Assembly: GCA_030248215.1 (NCBI GenBank)
Contig: JASANG010003110.1
Span: 7,501-71,500, forward strand
From: Enoplolaimus lenunculus
Lineage: Eukaryota > Nematoda > Enoplea > Enoplida > Thoracostomopsidae
Direction of reading: 5' to 3'
Length of the DNA stretch: 64,000 nt
The notes under the pieces: model-generated
What the model saw: the letters and a program-made list of their open reading frames with translations, nothing else
Told to the model about the DNA's origin: nothing
Database searches by the model: none
Program-made: the position numbers and the translations under genes
Part shown: piece by piece, positions 24,733-34,611 of the stretch
Position numbering within the stretch: the first letter of the stretch is position 1
Layout: every line of letters starts with the position of its first letter

Positions 24733-24891
24733 AAGTTTGACAAACCAGATGAAACCAGAAGCTGGTTTGAGGTATTGGACGGAAAAATTGACCTCCTGCT
24801 CCGACAGGAATGGGTGTACATTGACTCCGAGTACGGTGTGATTTATAAGAATAATCCGTTTAAATATCCGGTTATTGCAATTAATTTATAA
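24733..24891 (+). CDS. Probable terminal exon of an unrecognised plus-strand gene
   Basis: An acceptor-like ttagcatttatcattgcag precedes an open frame that starts KFDKPDETRSWFEVLDGKID, continues LLLRQEWVYIDSEYGVIYKN, and ends 12 residues later at TAA (52 codons). The composition (charged and aromatic residues mixed, local GC rise) is far more protein-like than its surroundings. No domain is recognised. The minus strand is also open here but gives a poorer protein. Upstream exons were not found, and a family B element lies 690 bases before it. It could instead be a fragment of a transposon-encoded protein. Confidence 0.35.
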   Translation, partial: KFDKPDETRSWFEVLDGKIDLLLRQEWVYIDSEYGVIYKNNPFKYPVIAINL

Positions 24892-24952
24892 ATCTTTAAT
24901 TTCGAAAAACTATCTTTTTATTTTCGGTTCGTAAAGTTGGTTGCTATCTACG

Positions 24953-25497
24953 ACCCGTATTCTCAAATGTGCATAGCACCTGTCATCAGTTATTCCAAAA
25001 ACTTTGCCAAACTAACAACTTACGAACGATAGTATTAGAAAAATATTTTGTTTTTTTCTGGCTAAATTAACCTACTTTTATTCAAATTGTCTGCTCTTGA
25101 GATGCAAGAGTGTACTGGTATCACGACAATTCATGGACCGACAACTCGTCGCCTCGACAACCCGAAAACTCTTCGCCCCGACAACCCGAGAACTTGTCGG
25201 CCCGAAAACTCATCGTCCCAACAACTGGTCGCCTGGACAACTGGTCGCCTGGACAACTGGTCGCCTGGACAACTGGTCGCCTCGACAACTGGTCGCCTCG
25301 ACAACTGGTCGCCTGGACAACTGGTCGCCTCGACAACTGGTCGCCTCGACAACTTGTCGCCCCGACTACTTGTCGTCTACTTTTCGAGTTATCGACGCAA
25401 CGAGTTGTCGAGCGACGAAATGTCGTAGATTCAAGTGTACTTGTTTGAAAAAACGGCTACTAACTGGTAATAGCCGCTACACACGTCTAAGAATCAA
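24953..25497. mobile_element. Family L MITE carrying a family H insertion
   Basis: The left end is acccgtattctcaaatgtgc then atagcacctgtcatcag. The right end is taactggtaatagccgctac then acacgtctaagaatcaag. They are inverted copies of each other about 545 bp apart. Between them lies the family H and minisatellite block at 25,123-25,433, which explains the excess length over the usual 215 bp. Confidence 0.55.
25123..25433. repeat. 16-bp minisatellite (caactggtcgcctgga) inside a family H element
   Basis: About eight clean units lie between 25,218 and 25,345, flanked by degenerate ones (ctcgacaacccgaaaactc and others). The outer sequences acgacaattcatgg and gacgaaatgtcgtagattca are family H ends. 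Because 16 is not a multiple of three, all frames on both strands stay open. The five overlapping frames of 71-149 codons here are by-products and not genes. Confidence 0.9.
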
Positions 25498-27314
25498 GCT
25501 CTTGGATCCAGTTCAACTATTGAAGAAATTCGTTAATCCTGTGTGAATTTCTGACGGCTCTTGAAACATAATCCATCTTAACAAATTTTGAACTTTGAGT
25601 GCACTCAGCAGCTATATGTTGATAAACAGTATCGTTACAATTAATAAGTGTTTACCATAATTAAAAGAATGTGACCGGCAAGTGACAACGAATATAAGCT
25701 AAAAATTATTAGCTTGTCTTGTTGACGTGTTGAACTTGTCATAATAATTTATGTATCGGCCCTTGTACGCTTTCTCGTCAGGCTGAGGCTGGCAAAAGCT
25801 TGGGCTTAGGCATACCGCCGTTGGATAACCCTAACCATGCTGCAGTTAATGAAATCATGGTATCAATACACTGACAAGGTTTTGGTGTTTTCGGGAAAAA
25901 CGGAAAACCAAACAGAGAAATTGAAAAACGTACACTAGTGCTTCCAGTGCCGCAGCAGGCAGGGGTTTGCCCCAAACTCCAGGGTGGGACCTCCAAACTC
26001 GCAACCGAAACGAGCAGGTAGCCAGACACATTTTAAAACCTCGTTGTTTCAGCCGATTATGACGGGGCCCCTTAAGGGGTGGGCACCCAAATGGGGGTAT
26101 GGGGGGTGGCTACTTCGGCCCTGTGTGTTTCAAAAATTGTAAAGAATTAACAACAATTGTTATCCTTTTGGAACATCCTGCAAGTGTTAGAAGTCTAAAA
26201 AATTGTACTCATCAGCTATACTACAAATTCCAATGAGTTGATTAATCAATTCAGCTATCGGGTTGGTTATTTCTGAATTAATATCAGTAAACATTAACTC
26301 ACTCTGAGTGGATTCTCACTCTGAATTGAATTGACTCTGTGTAAGTTGATTAACTAACTCAGAATGAATTGAATAAACTCAATATTCTAAGTTCTGATAG
26401 TCCTAACTTAGACTGAGTGATTCAACTCATTGTGCGTTAAAATCAACTCACTAAAATTCACAGTAAGCCATAAACTTCTCGGTTGCTGTTTTTTACAAAA
26501 TCTGCTAAGTGAATTTGTAGTTTCATTTTTACATAAATTTAATAACAAGTTTAGCTCACCTCAATAAAGGCTTTACGCTGCAAAGAATGTTGGATCAAGC
26601 AACAGGTATGCATTTGGTTAGTAAAATAAGTTGATTAGATTTGATTTACAAATCTAATAAATCCCGTATATACAATAATCATTTTAAGATCAAAGAAATA
26701 AAATTCATCAGCAAAAAACGTTGTGATTAAAATTAAAATCTCCAGTTGACACAAGAGAACACTTGAGCGACACTGATTTCGGGTGGAAAACGTGCGTAAA
26801 ACCAATTTTTTTACAATTTTCTGCAATATTTTGTCGCTGTTTACGCAAGGAATTTGCTAAAATTAATGTTATATTAAAAAAGATTTTTTTCCATTTTTAA
26901 ATCCGTTTGGTAAAAATAAAAAATACCCAAAAGACACTTTTTGTTTCGCTGGGTTGTTCTGCTACTCAACTGTGGCAGTAATTCTTGTTTTTTTACACTG
27001 AAAAATAGTTACGAAATAAAATATAATTGATAAACATCAAAAATTAGCATTTTAGCATTCAAATCTAATCGAAGTTCAATGAGTCATCAATAATAAAATG
27101 ATGGGAACCTGGAAAAAATTATCCGGCTAAAAATTAGCAAAACTCAATTGAAAGTCGACAATGCAGCGTATGCGAGGGGGCCAAACACAGCTATAAACGG
27201 TAACAAAACGAACCATCTGACAAGCGGTCATCGTAGTCAACCCTAAACTGTTATAAATTATGAGCTCAAAGCACAAAATTAAATTGTACAGAAAATATTT
27301 ATTCATCAATTCTT
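25498..27314. other. Intergenic; ACTC-rich repeat at about 26,210-26,460
   Basis: About 26,210-26,460 is dense in actcagagtg, gagttgatt and tcaactca words in both orientations, which looks like an eroded inverted-repeat element. At 25,770-26,120 a GC-richer stretch with ggggccccttaaggggtgg gives an open minus frame without recognisable content. No gene is accepted. Confidence 0.4.
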
Positions 27315-27840
27315 TGGCCCATGTTCGTTTAGGGCCGCCCACGCTTTCTCGCACGACTGCAATAGAGCAACATTAGATTTTAGGCTATTTTTTGTAGGCT
27401 TAGGCTTATGAATATGCTTCATTTAGAACAGTTACGGCCCTAAAAGTAACATTGGCCAATTATTATAAAGAATATGAATTTATGAAGCAAAGCGTTTCCG
27501 TTACAACTAAGGCGTGGCGCTATACTTTATATGAAGTCCAGCGTCGGCCATCACGGTCCGTCACCGCTCTTTATCGCACGCGAATTACTGTCACATCCGA
27601 TACCGTATTCCGATCGATGGCGCATCTCAAGCATAGCGCCACCCTCACGTGGACGTTTAATTGGCCCATGTATAGAACAGGGCCAGAACAGTAGTATAAG
27701 CAAATGTCTAAGCCTAAGCGTAAGCGTAAGCGTATGAATAAGCCTATTCCTAAGCCTAAGCAAAAAAATTAGTCTAAAGTTTAACTGACTCTATTATAGC
27801 CCCTCCGGAAAACGATCCGGCCCTGTTCTATATTTGGGCC
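27315..27840. mobile_element. Cluster: family D, family G, family D
   Basis: D at 27,315-27,458 (ends ggcccatgttcgtttagggc and ggccctaaaagtaacattgg). G at 27,511-27,645 (ends ggcgtggcgctatacttta and caagcatagcgccaccctc). D at 27,662-27,840 in opposite hexamer orientation (ends tggcccatgtatagaacagg and ccctgttctatatttgggcc). The last copy has clean inverted ends and a cctaagcgtaagcgtaagcg core. Confidence 0.7.
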
Positions 27841-28616
27841 GTTTGATACTCTGCGAGGGAACGCTTTAACAGGAAAAATTTAATTATATTATTGGGTTGA
27901 AAAAATTAAATTGAACTGGAAATTCAACTTTAACCCAACCGGTTACCACAATGGGTTTTGTAATTAATTTCAAAGAAACTCAACTTCGGGTAATGATTAA
28001 AATAGTATCACACTTGAGCACTGTTCGAACGGCAAATGTTATAAAGTTTAGAAAAGTAAATATGGGTTAATCGTTTGAACTAATTACTATTCCAATTTAA
28101 CGATTCAACTACAGTTGAACGTTTCGTTGCAACTGTTCACAGGTGAAAAATAATCCGACAAATTTAACAGCGGCTGTTTTGAATTGAGATGCGGTAGGTA
28201 AAGTTGACTGATAATAGATTATATTTTAAACAGAGCCAGCCATATTTTTTAACTCGTCGATGCGAGCGGCGGATTGAGAAATTTCTGACGGGGGGAGCGG
28301 GTTGGGAAAAAGTATGAGCTGTTCTTGTAGCCAGGCAATCGAGGGGTCTTGTTGTAGCCAGCCAATCCAACGTAAAAAAAGTTATGAATATACAAGTAAA
28401 TGTAAATTTCTGATAGGTAAAAATTGTAATGTTGGATATTACCATTTTATCTCAAAAAATTTTCGGATGAGAGGCGTATGCGTTCCTTCAAGATTCGCTA
28501 GCGCTCGAAAAAAGAGGATCATGTTTGTTGGTCAATATTTGACCAGTACCGTGATCCTCTAAATGACCCAGGCAATACATTGCTCCCTACTTCGATTTTT
28601 TTGCTTGCTCTATAGA
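27841..28616. other. No gene seen
   Basis: AT-rich, rich in aacccaac and ttgaac words. A minus frame at 28,164-28,445 and a plus frame at 28,302-28,562 overlap without motif or splice support. Confidence 0.4.
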
Positions 28617-28811
28617 CTGTAAGCATGTGAGACATGCTTGTTCTGGTGCATATGCAATAAATGCAATGCACATTGGGTTGGGGCTACGTAGCGCAGTGGT
28701 AGAGTTCTCGCTTTAAGAATCCGTAGGCTGAGAGTTCGATCCCCGCTCTAGGCCGCTTTTCCAGCTGCTTAGTTAAAGGTCTGAAGTCTGAGTTCCTACC
28801 TAGACTGACAT
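28617..28811 (+). mobile_element. tRNA-derived SINE, copy 1
   Basis: Three parts: a head (gtaagcatgtgagacatgct and following), a tRNA-like body with A box tagcgcagtggtagag (28,689-28,704) and B box gagttcgatcccc (about 28,731), and a tail cagctgcttagttaaaggtc that ends cctagactgacat. The body does not pair into a full cloverleaf acceptor stem, so it is a SINE and not a tRNA gene. Confidence 0.75.
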
Positions 28812-28913
28812 CGGGGCCACGCCGTGAGCGCAATGGCAAATTGCCGCGCTATCAGCACGCTATCCAGTCGAAAATAGGATGGACGGTCAAGGGACGACCT
28901 TGTTGAAAATAAG

Positions 28914-29131
28914 GGCATGCAAGCATATGAGACATGCTTGTCCGTTATGTGCACATACAATATAGTGCAGTGCACTGTATGTATGCTAGCTGGCAGCATA
29001 CGGTCGACAAATATAGTCGACGAAAACTCGCTTAAGGATCCATGGGCTAAGAGTTCGATCCCCGCTCAAGCCGGCTTTTCCAGCTGCTTAGTTGAAAGGT
29101 TTGATGTCCCGGTTCCTACCTAGACTGACAT
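28914..29131 (+). mobile_element. tRNA-derived SINE, copy 2 (A box lost)
   Basis: Same head (gcatatgagacatgcttg) and tail (cagctgcttagttgaaaggt ... cctagactgacat). The body keeps the B box gagttcgatcccc but not the A-box half. It lies 100 bp after copy 1 in the same orientation. Confidence 0.7.
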
Positions 29132-29235
29132 AGACTATCGTTGATTGGCTCCTGTAGTTTATATTTGCTGAAGTCGGTCCAATCATTTTGCAAACACATT
29201 CCTTGGATGGAACAGGGCAATCTTGTTACAAATAA

Positions 29236-29395
29236 CGGCCCATTTAAACATCAATTGCGGAACGTTTTTCTGTGGGACAACAATAGAGTAAACTTAAGCT
29301 TTAGACTATTTTTCCATTGGCTTAGGCTTAGGCTTAGCCTTAGGCTTAGGAATATGGTTATAATACTGTTTCGCCACTGTTCTTTGCATTGGCCC
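29236..29395. mobile_element. Family D MITE
   Basis: Ends cggcccatttaaacatcaat and ctgttctttgcattggccc, with four ggctta units in the core. Confidence 0.7.
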
Positions 29396-29779
29396 AAATA
29401 ACGAACGCTTCAGTTCGAATCGTATGAATTCAGTCAAGTTGCACCAATGAAAATTACGAATTATAATCAATTAGCAAATAAGCTTCAAAACTATATCCGG
29501 TTCCGGTTGAATATTGTCCTATGATATCAGTTTAAAAGTTGTGACAATTTTGGTAGTGAAAATTTTCGTATTTGAGCGCACAACATTTTGTCCCAAGCTT
29601 GTGCCGGTTCTAACAATTACCTCAAAGTGAAATGGGATTGCAGCGAATCCATATCTTATTGATCAATGCTGAACCTGAAAAATTTGGCCTTTTTGATCCA
29701 GATTACAAGTTCAATTTACCGAAAATTCAGTTCAACAAAAGTTGTTTTTGTTTAAAACGAACAGAAGCAAAACTTTAAT

Positions 29780-29990
29780 TCGCTATCGAATTTAAGGTCG
29801 AGTCTGCACTCTGGCTTAGGTTTCATTTCACCCGGAATCACAAACCAAACTTTTGTAAAAATATTTAGCATTTTTTTATTGCGTTTGGCTTTTCGATCGC
29901 GAGTTTTATTTCACTTATTTATTTGAGCCGCTTCATCACAACTTAATGGATCCGCCCACGGTTGTAATTCGTCCGAAAGACCATGAAGCG
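29780..29990. repeat. Dispersed repeat M
   Basis: Shares ttcgatcgcgag, then a tttcac block, then taatggatccgcccacggtt with about 63,776-63,900 (which reads atggatcgaccacgg). Only two copies are in the window and the boundaries are uncertain. Confidence 0.4.
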
Positions 29991-30224
29991 TAAACAGTGG
30001 GTTTTAGAGGGACATACACCGAAAAATGCACCACAAATGCCACGTTTGGAAGACGATTTTAGGCTAAAATTAGGTATGGTTAGGGTCTCGCGTTGTTCGA
30101 TCGAGCAAGGTTTTATCAAAATTTGTATTTGTGTAAAAATTATTGGTGATAAAATATTTAAAATTTTAGTTTATTAATTTTTGTTTTAATTAATATGCAT
30201 CAACGTAATTTATATATGAGCGTT

Positions 30225-30652
30225 TGCATTGTAAGCGTGTGAGACAAGCTTGTCCTGGTGTATAAGAAATGTATGCAATGAACATGTGGTAGTATGCTTG
30301 TCAGCAGCAGATACTGCAAAAAATGGTGAGTCAAATTGGACTCCGTCAGAGTAAAATTCGACACACTGAGTCGCACGTTTAACTCTGAAGGAGTCGAATT
30401 TGACTCAGTTTGTGTAGTCCCGTAAAGCCTATTTCGGAGAGAGTCAATTTGGCGCACCATTTCTTGCAGTTTACGGTCGATACATATAATCGTGGAAAAA
30501 AGTAGCCGGAGAAGTGGGCTACGTTTCGCAGTGGTAGAGCGGTCGTCTAAGGATGCGCAAGTTTCTAGTTCAATCCCCGGTCTGTAGGCCTGCGTTTCAA
30601 TCTGCTTAATAAAAGGGTCTGAAGTTCTCTACCGTTTCTACTCAGACTGACC
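30225..30652 (+). mobile_element. tRNA-derived SINE, copy 3, split by a small MITE
   Basis: Head gtaagcgtgtgagacaagct, body ggctacgtttcgcagtggta then gagcgg with a weakened B box ctagttcaatcccc, and tail tctgcttaataaaagggtct. The head is interrupted at 30,314-30,469 by a separate element whose inverted ends read actgcaaaaaatggtg and caccatttcttgcagt. Confidence 0.7.
30314..30469. mobile_element. Small MITE nested in SINE copy 3
   Basis: About 155 bp. The ends ctgcaaaaaatggtgagtca and caccatttcttgcag are inverted, with inner inverted blocks tcaaattggactcc and gagagtcaatttgg. Comparison with the uninterrupted head of SINE copy 2 (ggcagcatacggtcga) places the insertion. Confidence 0.65.
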
Positions 30653-31610
30653 TGCATCGTAGATTAGGTAGAAGTTTCGGAGAAATTAAATCGTTATCTG
30701 ATGCGATTTCCGCTGCTTCTATGAAACGTATTATTTTTATATTTAAAATGGTTCGCTTGTATCCCAAATGCCCTTATGTCTCAAAAAATATATGGACACA
30801 TTCGGTGTTGCATTGTTTCACAAATTCTATACCACGCATGGTGCAACCGGAGGTTTGCCTCCAGCTCCGGCAGGAAATCGGACTGCGGCTCCGGTAGAAT
30901 TTTTGCCGGAGATTCCGACAATTTCGATAATAAATTTTGTTTAATTTTGCAAAATTTATCAGTTTAGCGTGTTTCGTTTTACTTTTGTCACAATTTTTAG
31001 GAATGAATTTCTGAAATTTGGCAGAAAGCGTAAACACCAAACAACTTAACAACATATTGCAGATATTGGCCAAAAATTAATAAACAATTATCCATCGTTT
31101 TTACTGCCTAATATCGCCTCACCTCCGCCTCCGACAAGTTTCGTTGGCCTCCGGCTCCGGTATTTTCCACCTCCGGTTGCACCCTGATACCACGCCACTC
31201 AAGTCAGAAATTTCTCAATTCACCCCTGTTGAAATCTTGTCATAATTTCAAACAAAATTCGATACGGGAAAAGATTAAAGGTTCACTACTCGTATTTGTT
31301 TGAACAGTAATATCATGACGGCAGAAACTCAAATAGTTATTATTTAAAGTAATTGATATTCAAATTTTAAAATTAAACACCTCAAATTGAAACAACTGTT
31401 TCGCTGTTCACAAGTATTAATCCGGCACAACGCCTGTTTTTAGCTGATGCGGTAGGTAATACTTAATCCGTAATGTAATGCAAACGTAGCCTTCAACTGG
31501 ACCATATTCAATATGACCATAGAAGAAAAAAATTGTTTCATTAATTCCTAATGTGAATCCGTTCGCACCAATTCAAAAATTTGAAATTTCCCATAACCCT
31601 TCCAATTTCC

Positions 31611-31785
31611 GGCCCATGTACAGAACAGGGCCATAACAGTAGAATAAGCATATTCCTTAGCTCAAGCCTAAGCGTACGGATGAGCTCATACCTAAGCCTA
31701 AACAAAAAATTTCGTCTAACAGCTTAAGCTTACTCTGTTACAGAGGAGCACGAAAACGTTCCGGCCTTGTTCTATACATGGGCCC
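31611..31785. mobile_element. Family D MITE
   Basis: Clean inverted ends: ggcccatgtacagaacaggg and ccttgttctatacatgggcc. The hexamer core is partly decayed. Confidence 0.75.
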
Positions 31786-31889
31786 AATTTTCTAACAAAA
31801 AGCGGTTACATTTCTAACGGGGAGCCGAGCGAACAATCTAAATAATGTTCGATATAATACAGTAACTGAAAAATGCCGGCCGGCCCGGT

Positions 31890-32350
31890 CGGTTCCTAGT
31901 GGCCAGCCAGCTCGGCCGTTGGTAGTGGCCAGCCAGCTCGGCCGGTGGTAGTGGCCAGCCAGCTCGGCCGTTGGTAGTGGCCAGCCAGCTCGGCCGGTGG
32001 TAGTGGCCAGCCAGCTCGGCCGGTGGTAGTGGCCAGCCAGCTCGGCCGTTGGTAGTGGCCAGCCAGCTCGGCCGTTGGTAGTGGCCAGCCAGCTCGGCCG
32101 GTGGTAGTGGCCAGCCAGCTCGGCCGTTGGTAGTGGCCAGCCAGCTCGGCCGTTGGTAGTGGCCAGCCAGCTCGGCCGTTTGTAGTGGCCATCCGGCCTG
32201 GCCGTTAGTAGTTGCCATCCGGCCTGGCCGTTGGTAGTGGCCATCCGGCCTGGCCGTTGGTAGTGGCCATCCGGCCTGGCCGTTGGTAGTGGCCTTCCGG
32301 CCTGGCCGTTGGTAGTGGCCATCCGGCCTGGCCGTTGGTATTGGCCATTC
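31890..32350. repeat. 26-bp GC-rich minisatellite in two phases
   Basis: Units of tggccagccagctcggccgt then tggtag (31,895-32,180) pass into a second subtype tggccatccggcctggccgt then tggtag (32,185-32,345). All three minus frames stay open because 26 bp is not a multiple of three, giving repeated ELAGHYQRPSW peptides of up to 190 codons. I regard these as artefacts, not genes. Confidence 0.95.
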
Positions 32351-32961
32351 TCGGCCGATTCCACCTCTGACTGTTGAGAACGCGGCAGTAATTTAAATTG
32401 AGTAATTAATCGCAGGTAAAACCTTTAAATAAACTAATGTTCAAACTCCAATTCGAAACTTATCAAATGTCAACTGTAGTTCAAATATCAACTGTGGTTA
32501 AAAAAGTTACTTTTTTCGCTGGGATTTTTCGTATCTTCTGCGACTTTCCAATATCTTTCAATGCTCTTACTCGCTCAAACGTGTGTAGCATGAGCCACCA
32601 GTTGATAATAGGTCTTGCACACAAAAAAGTATTTCTGAATTTATTCAGAAAAGTGTTTTCTGTGGCAAATCTGAAAAGTTTTGCTGATATTTAAGACAAT
32701 TTTCTAAAAATAACTGGAAAACGTTTATTTTCAGACTTTATTTCAGAACGTTTTTTGAAAACATTTCTGTTATAACAGAAATACTTTTCAAGTGCACCAT
32801 GCTAAGCATATTTCTCAAATGTAAGAAATTGTTTCTTAAATATCAGAAATATTATCTTGAGTGTGTAATTTTCCAATCACCTGGGAATGGTTTAGCTTCA
32901 AAATTGAGCACATTTTTCGCTGCAGTCTAGGTACAGCGTTACAAAACCAAACCAAAGCAGT

Positions 32962-33182
32962 TACCGTATTCCCAAATTTGTGCAGCACCTATTACCAGCC
33001 TGGCGATAAAGTTTGTAAACTGTTAACTCATCATATGCTGAATTTCGAAATGCAACCCACTTTTCAGGTTGAATTTAGCCTACTTCTGTGAAAATTTTGA
33101 GATGCCTAAAGATAAGGCGTTTGCGAGATTGAAAATCAATACCAACTGGTGATAGGTGCTATGCGCATTTGAGAATAGGGAA
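32962..33182. mobile_element. Family L MITE, best copy
   Basis: Ends ccgtattcccaaatttgtgc then agcacctattaccag, and ctggtgataggtgctatgcg then catttgagaataggg, form inverted repeats of about 35 bp around a 150-bp core. Scraps of the same family occur near 17,750, 32,565, 38,260, 42,340 and 54,125. Confidence 0.7.
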
Positions 33183-34294
33183 GCAGATATGCGAAATTTC
33201 CTGTTGGCACGACGTGATGTACTGAATAAGCAGCGATAAGCTCAGCCGACTGCAATATTAGACACAGCTTCTGCGATTATACGTTTACTAAACACTTTCC
33301 TAATCTGTACAGTTTAGTTTGTTTACTAAAATTTGCAAATATTTGTTAGATTTTGATTTTTATCCGCTCTATCAAGTTTGCGTTAATAGGTTCGTTGTTC
33401 AAAATGTATATCCAGTCTTAATTTGAAATGTAGTCATTGCAATAGGTTAAAAGCCTTAGCTTTTATTGCTAAATGTTTTTTGTCCACAGGGGGTGGTTCG
33501 GTGTTGACCGAGTACTCCCCCCGACGACACAATCTCGAAAATGTCAATAATTTCAGCGAGAGTTGTGAATTGTTTTTACAGTCAGTCTGAAATCAGCCTA
33601 AAAGTTTACTATTTTCATATGGAGATCCACAGACGTGCCTTCGCTTGCCAGGCGCCCTTGGAAAACTCAACTTCAAAATTTTTTAGATTAAAATTTAGGT
33701 TCGTTTTGTGGTTCAGTAAGATGCATTAATACGGTTCGTCCAAGACAATTTTGCCAGCTTAGTGAGTGGTAAGTTAGACCCGAAGTTTCTGACTTCAAAC
33801 TGGGCCCAAACCTTTATTTTTGAACCCAGTGACAAATTGATTTCCTCGTTCACTGCTGGGCCTGTTTTAAGCCAGGCGCCTTCCGATCTGGAAGCAGTTT
33901 GAAGGACAGCCAAGCATGGCTTTGTGAAGCTGAGCGCAGCAAGCGAGACGTTTGTGACATTTGTGCGCCAACCGTGCTTAAAAGCTTGTGGAAGGAAAAC
34001 TCGCGAGCAAGGCGATTGAGGTTGCCAGACCCAATTTTAGCGTTTACCGCTTGGCAACTTTGTAATTTTACCTGGTTTCGGTGCTGAGGGATCCGGTCCC
34101 ATGATCCCGTTAGATCCGTCCTTGACGATGGAAAATTTCAGTTTTTCCTAAAGCGTTTGAGATATTTTTGGTTTATATATTCTAGCAACTTGCTTACTTC
34201 TCATTATAACTAAAACAATCTTTTATGAAGTATTTTTCAAGTTAAAATCAGAAGAGGTCCAGGTTCGGCCAAACGCAGCACGTAACAACGAATC
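33183..34294. other. Intergenic; one weak coding-like frame at 33,833-34,086
   Basis: The plus frame 33,833-34,086 (84 codons, TGA stop) contains HCWACF, AWLCEAERSKRDVCDIC and a basic stretch, so four cysteines form two CxxC pairs. Composition is better than background, but there is no acceptor site, no start in context and no family match. I do not call it a gene. Confidence 0.3.
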
Positions 34295-34480
34295 GGCCAA
34301 TGTATAGAACAGGAGTGGAACAGTAGTATAAGCATATTCCTAAGCCTAAGCCTAAGCGTAAGTGTAAGAATGAGCTTATTCCAAAAGCCTAAGCCTAAGC
34401 AAAAAAATAATCTAAATCTAAAAATTACTCTACTCTGTACCTGCAAAAAAAAACGTCCGCCCCTGATCTTTGCATGGGTC
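34295..34480. mobile_element. Family D MITE just upstream of the PPxY gene
   Basis: Ends cggccaatgtatagaacagg and ccgcccctgatctttgcatg. cctaagcctaagcctaagcg core. Confidence 0.7.
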
Positions 34481-34513
34481 AGCAAATCTTACAATACAAG
34501 CGTTGCTTCTGTA

Positions 34514-34522
34514 TTTATAAAA
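34514..34522 (+). promoter_or_regulatory. Possible TATA element for the PPxY gene
   Basis: tttataaaa lies about 90 bases before the start codon, with aaccaattaaa 12 bases further down. Position is plausible for a short 5' leader; there is no other support. Confidence 0.25.
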
Positions 34523-34611
34523 CCTGCTTTAACCAATTAAATATATCCCGTAATGAGTTTAAATACAAAAAATTGCTAGAATTTATACAGATTTGATTAA
34601 ACTATTTTTTA

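Noticed and set aside
25087-25546. Five overlapping frames of 71-149 codons
   Set aside because: A 16-bp repeat cycles through all frames; there is no start context or domain.
28680-28755. tRNA gene
   Set aside because: A and B boxes are present, but no acceptor stem closes, and the same sequence with head and tail recurs as a SINE.
31792-32364. 190-codon minus-strand frame rich in WLATTNGRAGWPLPTA repeats
   Set aside because: It is the 26-bp minisatellite translated; all three minus frames are open and give the same peptide repeat.
33833-34086. 84-codon plus frame with two CxxC pairs
   Set aside because: Coding-like, but without a start, an acceptor site or a family match; kept only as a note.
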